A stretch of DNA of 64,000 nt from Mannheimia glucosida (lineage in GTDB: Bacteria; Pseudomonadota; Gammaproteobacteria; Enterobacterales; Pasteurellaceae): contig NZ_CP176502.1 in the NCBI RefSeq assembly GCF_046267875.1, positions 2,108,001-2,172,000 of the forward strand, read 5' to 3'. Numbering within the stretch: position 1 is the stretch's first letter; each line of letters opens with the position of its first letter. The notes under the pieces were generated by a model. The model was not told the DNA's origin. It made no database searches and worked only from the letters and a program-made list of their open reading frames with translations. Positions 52,526-61,863 of this stretch are shown in pieces. A program made the position numbers and the translations under genes.

Positions 52526-53563
52526 TTACATCTGATTTTGAAAACGAGAATCTTGGATTAATTGATCTTCTTCAAAATCGTGTTGTGCTTCTTTGCCTAG
52601 CACATCATACCAAAACATTGGGCTAATGCCATTACCTGGGCGTTTAGTCGTAATATTTTCGGTCGTAAAAATTTCGCCTTTTTTAATTGGGCGTGCAGCA
52701 ATAATCGATTTTCTTGCCACAATTTTATTTTTTGCTTCCGAATTGGTAACTAATTTCTCGGAAGAACCCAGCGATTTTTCCACCGCTCGAATACCTTCGC
52801 ACAGTAATTTTAACTCTTCAGGTGTAACCGACGCTTTATGATCCGGACCTTCAAAGTTTTTATCTAAGGTAAAATGTTTTTCGATGAAAGTAATGCCATA
52901 AGGTACTGCCGCCAACCCTGCAAAATAACCGGCAGAGTGGTCAGAAAAACCTAAACTATAGTCTCCAAACTCCTGTTTTAGCTGATGGAACGCATTTAAA
53001 TTCACATCTTCATAAGGTGTCGGGTATTCAGTATTACAATGTAAAATCGTAATATCTTTTTTCGCCATACCGTTATCTTCCAACACTTTTAATGAGGCTT
53101 TAGTTTCTTCAATCGTTGCCATACCGGTAGAAATAACAATCGTTTTTCCCTCAATCGGAAGTCGCGCAATTTTTTCTAAATACGGCAAATTGGTTAATTC
53201 GCCTGATGGAATTTTCCACACTTTTTGTTGCTGGCTTGCCAAGAAATCGATCGACTCGAAATCGAATGGTGTAGAGAATACCTCTAACCCCAGTGAACGA
53301 GCATAAGCCTCTAATTTCACAAACTCATCATAAGGTAACTCTAATTTACGAGTCATTTCTAATTGAGAATCTGCCGTGCCGGTTGTTACTTTTTGATATT
53401 CCGCTTTCGGGGCATACTTAGAAATCAGCTTATCTGCTTTGAATGTTTGGAATTTCACCGCATCAACGCCACAGGCTTTCGCTACATCAACCATTTTCTT
53501 TGCTAAAGCAGGGTCGCCATTATGATTACAACCGATTTCTGCCACAATAAATACATTTGCCAT
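52526..53563 (-). CDS. neuB: N-acetylneuraminate synthase
   Basis: 345 residues. TIM-barrel domain (1-280): AEIGCNHNGDPALAKKM (8-24), KFQTFKADKL and FSDHSAGYFAGLAAV. C-terminal SAF/antifreeze-like domain (about 285-345): ARKSIIAARPIKKGEIF and KRPGNGISPM. Condenses ManNAc with phosphoenolpyruvate. Length equals E. coli NeuB (346). Start overlaps the neuD stop. Confidence 0.95.
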   Translation of the reverse strand: MANVFIVAEIGCNHNGDPALAKKMVDVAKACGVDAVKFQTFKADKLISKYAPKAEYQKVTTGTADSQLEMTRKLELPYDEFVKLEAYARSLGLEVFSTPFDFESIDFLASQQQKVWKIPSGELTNLPYLEKIARLPIEGKTIVISTGMATIEETKASLKVLEDNGMAKKDITILHCNTEYPTPYEDVNLNAFHQLKQEFGDYSLGFSDHSAGYFAGLAAVPYGITFIEKHFTLDKNFEGPDHKASVTPEELKLLCEGIRAVEKSLGSSEKLVTNSEAKNKIVARKSIIAARPIKKGEIFTTENITTKRPGNGISPMFWYDVLGKEAQHDFEEDQLIQDSRFQNQM

Positions 53564-54207
53564 TATTTTATATCCTTAATATATTTCGCTGGAACGCCCG
53601 CCACTACAGTGCGAGGCTCCACATTTCTAATTACCACTGCACCGGAGCCAACCAATGCAGCTTCACCGATTCTTAATTGACCGTTGATCACAGATGAACT
53701 GCCCACAAAAGCATAATCTTCGACAATCACATCGCCATTTAGTGTCGTATTGGTTGAAATATTGCAATGATTGCCGATAAAACAACCATGCTCAACCAGT
53801 GATTTAGTGTTGATGATCACATTATCGCCTACGGTGACGCCACTGTTTACAATTACCATTTTTCCGACAAACACTCCAATGCCTAGAGTGGAATTTTTAG
53901 ACACCAACGCTGTTTTATCCACCACATTAATTATCTTACAACCAAACTGCTGTAATTTAAAAAACTTCTCTAGCCTGTGTGCATTATCCCCAATGCTAAT
54001 AAAATAGCTATACTGTTCACGATTAGCAAAATTTTGTACTGTTGATGCCAATACAGGGTATCCTAGATGAGAACTACCTTCAGGTTTAAAATTATCAATA
54101 AATCCACAAAATTCATACTGCTCGTGATCAAGTGAATCTAAAACTGACTTTGCATAACCACCGGCTCCAATCAAAATCAATTTTTCTCTTGTAGATTGCT
54201 GTTTCAT
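53563..54207 (-). CDS. neuD: Sialic acid O-acetyltransferase NeuD-type, left-handed beta-helix
   Basis: 214 residues from ATG 54207, chosen because AAGGG is 8 bp upstream and LILIGAGGYAKSVLDSL then sits near the N-terminus as usual. A TTG-started longer frame reaches 54261. The N-terminal Rossmann-like domain binds a nucleotide sugar. The second half is hexapeptide repeats (TVGDNVIINTKSLVEHGC, NCNISTNTTLNGDVIVEDYAF). First gene of the operon, as in E. coli neuDBAC. Acetyl acceptor inferred from family. Confidence 0.88.
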   Translation of the reverse strand: MKQQSTREKLILIGAGGYAKSVLDSLDHEQYEFCGFIDNFKPEGSSHLGYPVLASTVQNFANREQYSYFISIGDNAHRLEKFFKLQQFGCKIINVVDKTALVSKNSTLGIGVFVGKMVIVNSGVTVGDNVIINTKSLVEHGCFIGNHCNISTNTTLNGDVIVEDYAFVGSSSVINGQLRIGEAALVGSGAVVIRNVEPRTVVAGVPAKYIKDIK

Positions 54208-54284
54208 AGCCATTGCCCTTAACGCATTTTGATTCAAATGGAGCATTTTAATACTTTTCAACCGAGAAAAATAGACAACCCTCC

Positions 54285-54290
54285 TATAAT
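54285..54290 (+). promoter_or_regulatory. Possible -10 element for elyC
   Basis: TATAAT matches the sigma-70 -10 consensus exactly, 43 bp before the elyC start. No good -35 is found 17 bp upstream, so the promoter may be weak or depend on an activator. Confidence 0.35.
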
Positions 54291-54332
54291 TTAGGAAAAT
54301 GAACCATATTTTCTACTTAATAGGCATTATTT

Positions 54333-55076
54333 ATGTTTGAATTCGTTAAACTGATTACCGCTATGATCTTACCACCATTTAATATTATTTTGTTGTGGTT
54401 GTTAGCATTAATCCTCTTTTCTTTAGGCTATAAATACGCTGCTTACTTCTTTGCCTTGTTAGGTATTCTGATTTTATATATCTTCAGCATTCCCTATACT
54501 TCACAGAAATTAGGGGATTCATTAGTCGAAGCAGAGCCATTTACCATAGAGAAATATAAAAATGCTCAAGCGATTGTGGTGCTAGGCGGCGGGCTACGAG
54601 ACAGCCAAGAGTTATTCGGAAAACTGGCAATTACCGGTATTCCTCTTGAAAGAATGCGTTATGCCGCTTACTTGCATAAAGAAACCGGCTTGCCGATTTT
54701 AGTCACCGGCAGCAGCCCAAATGGGACTTCTGAGGCAAAGATTATGGCAGACGAATTTAAAATGTTCTTCAATATTGAGACCAAATGGCTGGAAAATAAG
54801 GCAAAAACCACCAAAGAAAATGCGATTTTCAGCCGTGAAATTTTAGAAAAAGAGAATATTCATAAAATCATTCTTGTCACCAACCAATGGCATATGAAAC
54901 GGGCTGAAATGCTGTTTAGCCAACAAGGGTTTGAGGTGATGCCTGCAAGTGTCGGTTCTGGCGATACGCCCGATCATTACAAACTCAACTTTATGCACTT
55001 TATTCCGCAAGCCGGTGCAATGAATAGCAATATGCTGGCATTAAAAGAGTGGATTGGTTATTGGAAAGAGAAATAA
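54333..55076 (+). CDS. elyC: ElyC/SanA/YdcF-family (DUF218) envelope protein
   Basis: 247 residues. Two N-terminal membrane helices (1-60), then a DUF218 domain: AIVVLGGGLRDSQELFGK (about 82-99), GLPILVTGSSPNGTSEA, KTTKENAIFS and VTNQWHMKRAEMLF. E. coli ElyC acts in undecaprenyl-phosphate recycling and peptidoglycan synthesis at the inner membrane. Its position just upstream of, and divergent from, a Wzx/Wzy operon that consumes undecaprenyl carrier is suggestive but could be chance. Confidence 0.82.
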   Translation: MFEFVKLITAMILPPFNIILLWLLALILFSLGYKYAAYFFALLGILILYIFSIPYTSQKLGDSLVEAEPFTIEKYKNAQAIVVLGGGLRDSQELFGKLAITGIPLERMRYAAYLHKETGLPILVTGSSPNGTSEAKIMADEFKMFFNIETKWLENKAKTTKENAIFSREILEKENIHKIILVTNQWHMKRAEMLFSQQGFEVMPASVGSGDTPDHYKLNFMHFIPQAGAMNSNMLALKEWIGYWKEK

Positions 55077-55152
55077 CCGAAGATAAATAGCAGCAAGGCA
55101 GGTTTTCACCTGCCTTCTTTTTGCAAAAAATCAGCCAAAATCAACCGCTTGT

Positions 55153-57366
55153 CTAACTAATCTCTTGTGGGTCAATGTCGATATTCAGCCTGATATTATT
55201 CGGAATGTTTAAACTTTCCCTTTCTTGATCAAAGGCATCGAGTAGCTGTTGTAATGCTCCTCGGAGAGGGTGTTGAATCAGCAATAACCAGCGGTAATGT
55301 CCTGCTTTCTTCGCCATTGGGGCTGAAAATGGTGGAGGGATCTGGAAGCCTTGCCCGTTTTGTTGCTGGATTTTTTGGCTAAAATAATCTGCTAATTGCT
55401 CAAGCAGCTGTAAAGTTTGTTGATGATCTTTGCCGGTCGCTTTGAACAAGACTTGAGAGGAAAATGGTGGCAAACCCATTAGTTTCCTCATTTTTAACGC
55501 CTCATCAACAAAAGCTAGGTAGCCTTGTTCCAGCAAGGTTTTAAGCAGTGGGTGCTCAGGGTAATGGGTTTGTAGCACCACTTCACCTTTCTTCTCCGTC
55601 CTCCCTGCTCTACCTGCCACTTGTATGTAAAGCTGTGCCAATTTTTCTTCCGCACGAAAATCAGTTGAAAATAACGCTGAATCCACATTAACAATCGCCA
55701 CCAACGTCACATTCGGGAAATGATGCCCTTTTGCCAACATTTGTGTACCAATCAAAATTTGGCTTTTGCCCTCTCGAATAGCGGTCAAATAGTTTTCCAA
55801 TGCACCTTTGCGAGCGGTAGAATCTCTGTCTATACGAGTCACTTGGTAATGAGGGAATTGCTGATTTAGCACTTGCTCAAGCTGTTCTGTGCCGACACCG
55901 GTAGTTATTAAATGGGTTGAACCACAATGTCCGCATTGGCGGGGAATTACCCTTTGAGTGGCACAATGATGGCAACGCAACACTTTTTGCTTTTGGTGGT
56001 AAGTAAAAGGCTTATTGCACGCCTCACACTCACAAACCCAACCGCATTCGTGGCAAAGTAATACCGGAGCAAAGCCACGGCGATTTAAAAACAGCATCAC
56101 TTGATTGCCTTGCTCTAACTGCGTTTTCATCATTGAAAGCAAACGTTCCGACAAACCGGCAGTTACCCGCTGCGTTTTTAAATCAATAATCTGTTGATTT
56201 GCCAGTTGTGCATTGCCTGCTCGAGTAGTTAGCGTCAGTTCGATAAATTTACCGTTTTGCACATTGTGCAAACTTTCAAAACTTGGTGTTGCCGAGCCTA
56301 GCACAATCGGAATATTCGCATTTTTCGCCCTAACTACCGCCAAATCCCGTGCGTGGTAACGCCAACCGTCTTGTTGCTTAAACGAGCTATCGTGTTCTTC
56401 ATCTAAGATAATCACGCCCAATTTCTGAAACTGGGTGAATAAAGCAGAGCGAGTGCCGATTACAATCGCACTTTCGCCATTTTTCGCCCGCAGCCACGCA
56501 TTTAACCGCTCGGTTTCGTTCATATTCGAGTGTAGCACGTCAATTTCAACGTTAAAGCGAGCCTTAAAGCGTTGCACCGTTTGCGATGTTAGCCCAATTT
56601 CAGGCACAAGCAAAAGCACTTGTTGCCCTCGCTTAAGCACTGTTTCAATTAACTGCAAATACACTTCGGTTTTGCCTGAACCTGTTACGCCATTGAGCAA
56701 AAAGCTCGCAAAAGTAGTTTGTGTGTTTAAACGGCTGACCACTAAGGTTTGTTGTTTATTTAAGGTCAGCCGATTGCCGACATTAACTAACGACAATTCA
56801 CCTAGCGAGTCTTGCCACGATTGTGCCATAAACGGCAGTTCAATCTTTTCAACATAGCCTTTTTCGAGTAAGCCTTTCCAAGCAGATGGGCTACAAGCGG
56901 TCGGTTTTTCAAAATATTTTGCAGATTCGGCAAGCTCGCTTAAAAGCTCAACCTGTTTTTTGGCTTTTTTATTTTCACCAATAATCAGAGACTTCCGCCC
57001 TTGCTCCGTCACCACAAAATAATTCGGCTGAACTCGCTCAGTGGAATCTCCATTGCGTAATTTTACCGGTAAAGCCCAGGTTAGCACTTCGCCAATCGGG
57101 GCGTGGTAATAACGAGCCGCCCAGTGGAGCAGTTGCCACATTTCTGAGTCAAAAATCGGACTAGAATCCAACACTGCTTTAATCGGTTTGAGTTTTTCGG
57201 TTGGCACATCGCTAGTTTGCGGGAAATCGACCACAATGCCGATTTTGGTCTGGCGACCAAAAGGCACAACCACCCGCCCACCTTGGCAGACATTGAATGC
57301 CGGCGGTAGCAAATAATCAAAATAACGATGTAACGGCACATTCAGTGCCACACGAATCAATCTCAC
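55153..57366 (-). CDS. priA: Primosomal protein N' (replication restart helicase)
   Basis: 737 residues from GTG 57366, preceded by AGGG 8 bp upstream; this start puts RLIRVALNVPLHRYFDYLLP near the N-terminus as in E. coli (732 aa). Earlier ATG/TTG starts (57393, 57405) lie in an uptake sequence. DNA-binding domain to about 180, Walker A GVTGSGKTEVY near 225, DEEHDSSFKQQ, zinc modules (CHECGWVCECEACN, RCHHCATQRVIPRQCGHCG, about 435-480) and helicase motif QVAGRAGR. Restarts stalled forks. Confidence 0.95.
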   Translation of the reverse strand: MRLIRVALNVPLHRYFDYLLPPAFNVCQGGRVVVPFGRQTKIGIVVDFPQTSDVPTEKLKPIKAVLDSSPIFDSEMWQLLHWAARYYHAPIGEVLTWALPVKLRNGDSTERVQPNYFVVTEQGRKSLIIGENKKAKKQVELLSELAESAKYFEKPTACSPSAWKGLLEKGYVEKIELPFMAQSWQDSLGELSLVNVGNRLTLNKQQTLVVSRLNTQTTFASFLLNGVTGSGKTEVYLQLIETVLKRGQQVLLLVPEIGLTSQTVQRFKARFNVEIDVLHSNMNETERLNAWLRAKNGESAIVIGTRSALFTQFQKLGVIILDEEHDSSFKQQDGWRYHARDLAVVRAKNANIPIVLGSATPSFESLHNVQNGKFIELTLTTRAGNAQLANQQIIDLKTQRVTAGLSERLLSMMKTQLEQGNQVMLFLNRRGFAPVLLCHECGWVCECEACNKPFTYHQKQKVLRCHHCATQRVIPRQCGHCGSTHLITTGVGTEQLEQVLNQQFPHYQVTRIDRDSTARKGALENYLTAIREGKSQILIGTQMLAKGHHFPNVTLVAIVNVDSALFSTDFRAEEKLAQLYIQVAGRAGRTEKKGEVVLQTHYPEHPLLKTLLEQGYLAFVDEALKMRKLMGLPPFSSQVLFKATGKDHQQTLQLLEQLADYFSQKIQQQNGQGFQIPPPFSAPMAKKAGHYRWLLLIQHPLRGALQQLLDAFDQERESLNIPNNIRLNIDIDPQEIS

Positions 57367-57426
57367 TTCTCTAACCCTATTTTTATGCCGCATACAAGCG
57401 GTCAAAAATGCTCAATGATTTGCAAA

Positions 57427-58326
57427 TCAAATTCTATCCACAAGCCTGCGTTTTTTACGCTGTTTATACAAAATGATGATACCATCTAGCACTAAAAATA
57501 AAATCGCAACCAATAAACAAATCATTAAAAGATAGGATTCTTTGGCTAAGGTTTCGCCGATTAAAAATGAAATCATCAACATCACACAAGGTTCAACATA
57601 GCCAAGTAATCCTAGCAAATTAAAGGGTAACATCGTGCTTGCCAACGTGTAACTGATTAATGCCGCCCCACTGATTAGCCCCAGTAAGGCAATAAAAAAG
57701 TAAATTTGCGAGTTTTGGTTTTCCACATAAACCATATCGGTTTGCCCGATAAAATAGAGCGAAATCGGGATTAAAAACAGAATTTCCAGCACAAAACTAT
57801 GTAAATGGCTTAGCCCAAATTTACGCCGAAGATAAAAATAGATCGGATAACCGGTGCAAACAAACAGACTTTCTAACGACAGTTTGCCGGTTAGCACAAT
57901 ATTGCTGGCAACACCTACAAAGGCAAATCCAATTGCAATCCACTTATTTAACGAAAGTGGTTCTTGATAAACCATTTTTCCAAAGGCAACCATCACAATC
58001 GGCATCAGCAAATAGCCCATTGATACTTCAATCGCTTTACCACTATTCGGCGCCCATAAAAACAGCCACATTTGCCCGCCGACAATCGCCGAAGTGACTA
58101 ACACCACCAGTAGCAAATAAGGCTCGTTTTTCAACCGTTTTAAAAAAGCGATAAATTCAGTCTGTTTTTTGAGTAAAAATAACGCCAGAAAAAGAAAAGG
58201 TAGCGTGACTACCATACGAATACCAAACACACTTACGCCTGAAAGTGGTTTTAAAAAAATCGCCAAATAGTACATACAGCCGAAAAGCACTGAAGCGGAA
58301 AGAGATAATAGAATGCCTTTTAACAT
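57427..58326 (-). CDS. rarD: RarD/EamA-family inner-membrane transporter
   Basis: 299 residues with ten predicted helices in two EamA halves. SLSASVLFGCMYYLAIFLKPL at the N-terminus, and the charged linker GKMVYQEPLSLNKW starts the second half. Related to RarD; substrate unknown. It follows an uptake-sequence-rich gap and is transcribed toward priA. Confidence 0.78.
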   Translation of the reverse strand: MLKGILLSLSASVLFGCMYYLAIFLKPLSGVSVFGIRMVVTLPFLFLALFLLKKQTEFIAFLKRLKNEPYLLLVVLVTSAIVGGQMWLFLWAPNSGKAIEVSMGYLLMPIVMVAFGKMVYQEPLSLNKWIAIGFAFVGVASNIVLTGKLSLESLFVCTGYPIYFYLRRKFGLSHLHSFVLEILFLIPISLYFIGQTDMVYVENQNSQIYFFIALLGLISGAALISYTLASTMLPFNLLGLLGYVEPCVMLMISFLIGETLAKESYLLMICLLVAILFLVLDGIIILYKQRKKRRLVDRI

Positions 58327-58474
58327 AGAGACAAATTTTATAGGGACGACTAACGCCCCTTAAATTGGTAAAAATTGAGAGAAAAATAACCGCTTGCAGG
58401 CATTATGTGCCATATACAAGCGATTAATTGCCAAACATTCTCTGTTTTAGCTAGGAGAAATTCGGAGAGTTTAC

Positions 58475-59692
58475 CTAATCTTGGCGATAAGTTTTTAAGA
58501 AATTAGCCAATCGCCCGATTGCTGCTTCAATTTGGTGTGCATAAGGCAAGGTCACCACACGGAAGTGATCCGGTTTTTTCCAGTTAAAACCGGAGCCTTG
58601 CACTAATAGCACTTTTTCTTGTTGCAACAAATCGTAGATGAATTTTTGGTCATCTTTAATGCCATACATTTCGGTATCAATTTTCGGAAACATATATAAC
58701 GCCCCTTTCGCTTTTACACAGCTAATACCCGGAATTTGTACCAATAATTCGTGCATTTTATTTCTTTGTTCCAGCAAACGACCACCCGGCAACACAAATT
58801 CATTGATACTTTGATAACCACCTAATGCAGTTTGAATGGCGTGTTGCATCGGCGTATTGGCACATAAACGCATCGAGGCAAGCATATCCAATCCTTCAAT
58901 AAAACCTTTAGCTTGATGTTTCGGACCGCTCAGCACCATCCAGCCCTGACGGAAACCGGCAACACGATACGCCTTGGATAAACCGTTATAAGTTACGGTT
59001 AATACGTCCGGTGCAAGAGCAGCAATATGGTGATGTACCGCACCATCATAGATAATTTTTTCATAAATTTCGTCAGCAAAAATAATTAAGTTATGCTGAC
59101 GGGCAAGTTCTGCAATTTCCAGCAAAATTTGACGGCTATAGACTGCTCCGGTCGGGTTATTCGGGTTGATAACCAAAATCCCTTTAGTGCGAGGCGTGAT
59201 TTTCGATTTAATATCTTCAAGATCCGGGAACCACTCATTTTCCTCATCACACAAATAATGCACTGCTTTGCCACCGGCTAAGGTAGAAGCCGCTGTCCAT
59301 AACGGATAATCCGGCATCGGAATTAGAATTTCATCGCCATCATTTAATAACGCCTGCATCGACATTGTAATCAGTTCAGATACGCCGTTGCCGATGTAAA
59401 CATCGTTTACATCCATACCACGCATACCTTTTGATTGATAATATTGCACAATCGCTTTACGGGCAGAATACAAACCTTTTGAATCACAATAGCCTTGTGC
59501 GGTTGGAAGATTACGAATCACATCCACTAAAATTTCATCGGGTGCTTCAAAGCCAAAAGGGGCTGGGTTACCGATATTCAATTTTAAAATTTTATGCCCT
59601 TCTTCTTCTAAGCGAAGTGCCTCTTTATGAATTGGCCCACGGATATCGTAACGAACCTGAGCTAACTTATCTGATTTGGGAAAACGATCCAT
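58475..59692 (-). CDS. alaA: Glutamate-pyruvate aminotransferase AlaA
   Basis: 405 residues, same length as E. coli AlaA (YfbQ). Class I PLP fold: LNIGNPAPFGFEAPDEIL (about 39-56), INPNNPTGAVYS, FADEIYEKIIYDGA and Schiff-base lysine in TYNGLSKAYRVAGFRQGW (about 233-250). Main alanine-forming transaminase. Single gene, divergent from menF. Confidence 0.93.
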   Translation of the reverse strand: MDRFPKSDKLAQVRYDIRGPIHKEALRLEEEGHKILKLNIGNPAPFGFEAPDEILVDVIRNLPTAQGYCDSKGLYSARKAIVQYYQSKGMRGMDVNDVYIGNGVSELITMSMQALLNDGDEILIPMPDYPLWTAASTLAGGKAVHYLCDEENEWFPDLEDIKSKITPRTKGILVINPNNPTGAVYSRQILLEIAELARQHNLIIFADEIYEKIIYDGAVHHHIAALAPDVLTVTYNGLSKAYRVAGFRQGWMVLSGPKHQAKGFIEGLDMLASMRLCANTPMQHAIQTALGGYQSINEFVLPGGRLLEQRNKMHELLVQIPGISCVKAKGALYMFPKIDTEMYGIKDDQKFIYDLLQQEKVLLVQGSGFNWKKPDHFRVVTLPYAHQIEAAIGRLANFLKTYRQD

Positions 59693-59879
59693 TGTAAACT
59701 TCCTATAATGTATTATTTAATTGTAGTCTCATCCCGCTGTTCAAAAAATCGGTAATTCGGAATGAATTTGTAAACATTACTCTAATTTGGGAGGAAAAAA
59801 AAGAGGAAATACGTTAAAATGGAGACCTTTTTTTCAATCAGCTAAAAACAAGCGGTTTCTTTTTCTGATTTTTTTGCAA

Positions 59880-61175
59880 ATGCTTATTTTTAATCAATTA
59901 AAACAAGAACTTACAAAAAGTTACTCAAAAGTGGGAAGAGAGCAAGGATTGGTCGCCATTCAAGCCTCTATGCCGCTATTGGAGGAAAATATTCCGCTAC
60001 TCGGTTGGTTGAAAACACAAAAAACAAGCTACCCTCACTTTTTTCTGCAATATCGTGATACAGATCAGACCATTGCCACCATTGGCACACTTCGCCAATT
60101 TCATACGCTAGAAACGGCACAGTCTTTTATTCAGCAACATCATTTCCCTTTAATCGGCGGGCTACAATTTGAAGGCAATACGCAATTTATTTTGCCTCAA
60201 TTTTCATTGGTAAAAAATCAGCAAAATTTAACCGCTTGCTTCTACTTCGATAGCGATGATTTTGAACAACAAGCGGTTATTTTTGAGCAAATTCTTGCAA
60301 ATTTCACTCAAATTGCTGAATTAGGTCTAACAGATAATCAACTCGTTTCAATGAGTGCTACCAGCCATTTTGAACAATGGAAAGCCAATATAGAAAAAGC
60401 GATTCTCTCCATTGAGCAAGGAGATTTCCAAAAAGTGGTATTGGCAAATGCGATGCGACTTCAGTTTGAGCAACCGATTTGTGCTTACAGCTTGCTGGCA
60501 CAAAGCCAAAACACAAATTTAGGCTGTTACCACTTTTTATGGGCGGAAAGTGCGGATGTTGCCTTTCTTGGCTCAACCCCTGAGCGGCTATATCAACGCC
60601 AAGGGCTACGCTTTTCTACCGAAGCCCTTGCTGGAACCGCTGCGGTTACCGCCAGTGAAGTGCAAACCGAACTCAATGCCCAATGGCTGTTAAGTGATCC
60701 CAAAAATATCTATGAAAATCAATTAGTGGTTGATGACATTGAAAACCAACTCAAAGTGTGCGTGACCGAATTTGCAGTATCCGAGGCAAAAATTAAGCGT
60801 TTGCATAATGTGCAACACCTACGCCGCCAAATTCAAGCAACGCTCAAACTGGACACCTCAGATTCAGATTGCTTAAGCAAAATCCACCCAACTGCGGCAG
60901 TTGCCGGCTTGCCTCGCCAAAAAGCAAAGGGTTTTATCACCGAGAATGAACCTTTTACCCGCCATTGGTATGCCGGTACATTAGGCGTAATGGGGAACGA
61001 GGAAGCCGAATTTTGCGTAACACTCCGTTCTGCGTTAATTTCACAAAATTCAATCACACTTTATGCAGGAGCCGGCATTGTAGCAGGCTCAGATCCACAC
61101 TCAGAATGGCAAGAAATTCGCCGTAAGGCTCAAGGAATGGCAAAACTGCTGAATATTGATTTAACAGCATTATAG
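59880..61175 (+). CDS. menF: Isochorismate synthase
   Basis: 431 residues from ATG 59880, the length of E. coli MenF. A TTG-started extension to 59787 would run through an uptake sequence and is unlikely. Chorismate-binding core: GDFQKVVLANAMRL, FLGSTPERLYQR, STEALAGTAAV, the HPTAAVAGLPR segment and the YAGTLGVMG...LYAGAGIVAGSDPHSEWQE motifs near the end. First step of menaquinone synthesis, matching the anaerobic DMSO respiration in this window. The rest of the men operon is not here. Confidence 0.93.
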   Translation: MLIFNQLKQELTKSYSKVGREQGLVAIQASMPLLEENIPLLGWLKTQKTSYPHFFLQYRDTDQTIATIGTLRQFHTLETAQSFIQQHHFPLIGGLQFEGNTQFILPQFSLVKNQQNLTACFYFDSDDFEQQAVIFEQILANFTQIAELGLTDNQLVSMSATSHFEQWKANIEKAILSIEQGDFQKVVLANAMRLQFEQPICAYSLLAQSQNTNLGCYHFLWAESADVAFLGSTPERLYQRQGLRFSTEALAGTAAVTASEVQTELNAQWLLSDPKNIYENQLVVDDIENQLKVCVTEFAVSEAKIKRLHNVQHLRRQIQATLKLDTSDSDCLSKIHPTAAVAGLPRQKAKGFITENEPFTRHWYAGTLGVMGNEEAEFCVTLRSALISQNSITLYAGAGIVAGSDPHSEWQEIRRKAQGMAKLLNIDLTAL

Positions 61176-61236
61176 AAGACAGCTTTTCAAACTAGCTCAT
61201 ATAAATAGGGCGAATACTAATCCGCCCTAAACATAA

Positions 61237-61863
61237 TTATTCAATCCCAACGATTTTATGTGTTTGAATACTCAACTGCCACTTAGGTTTATTGGAGCGC
61301 TGATTCAACAGACCTAACTGAGTAATGGTTTCCAGCAGGTTCATTTTCCCCTCCACTTCGCAAGGTGAAAGATAATAATGCTCAGCCTTAATTTGGCTTT
61401 CTATTTGCTCACAGAAACCCTGTACTTCTCCATCAACGACGATACGAACTTCATTCGCAAATTCAATGCAACGGCGTTGATACTTTTCTTGGTACATTCG
61501 CTTTGGGCTGGTCGCAATATAATCAATTTGTGCCGGAACCTCTTTTAAGCCGTTGGTTTCTATCGCTAAAAAATAGCCTTCTTTTTTTAATTGATTAAGT
61601 AATAGCGATAAATTGGGCTGAATCGTTGGTTCTCCTCCGGTAATAATCACATTTTTCGCAGAATAGCCTCTTACTTTGGCAAGAATATCGCTTAACGTCC
61701 ATTGCTCAAATTGGTTATAGTTGGTATCACACCAAGGGCAAGTGAGGTTGCATTTGCCAAAACGTACAAAAATAGCCGGCATTCCGGTATTAAAGCCTTC
61801 CCCTTGTAAGCTTTCAAAGATCTCAACAATCGGAAAACGAGGGTTTGAAATTAACTCCGCCAT
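61237..61863 (-). CDS. queE: 7-carboxy-7-deazaguanine synthase (radical SAM)
   Basis: 208 residues. Radical SAM cysteines in FGKCNLTCPWCDTNYN (CxxxCxxC, about 31-46) and GGEPTIQ near 76. Converts carboxy-tetrahydropterin to CDG for queuosine. Third gene of queC-queD-queE; stop/start overlap of one base with queD. Confidence 0.95.
   Translation of the reverse strand: MAELISNPRFPIVEIFESLQGEGFNTGMPAIFVRFGKCNLTCPWCDTNYNQFEQWTLSDILAKVRGYSAKNVIITGGEPTIQPNLSLLLNQLKKEGYFLAIETNGLKEVPAQIDYIATSPKRMYQEKYQRRCIEFANEVRIVVDGEVQGFCEQIESQIKAEHYYLSPCEVEGKMNLLETITQLGLLNQRSNKPKWQLSIQTHKIVGIE

Noticed and set aside
44211..54207. Group 2 polysialic acid capsule locus (K1/B type)
   Set aside because: neuDBAC is present, but there is no NeuS-type polysialyltransferase and no kps/bex-like export genes. 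A Wzx flippase and Wzy polymerase are present instead.
54262..54332. ops/JUMPStart element (GGCGGTAG) upstream of neuD
   Set aside because: Not present on either strand in the gap, so no evidence for RfaH control.
59787..59879. Longer MenF N-terminus from a TTG at 59787
   Set aside because: It passes through an uptake sequence and gives a hydrophobic extension absent from MenF; ATG 59880 gives the usual 431 residues.
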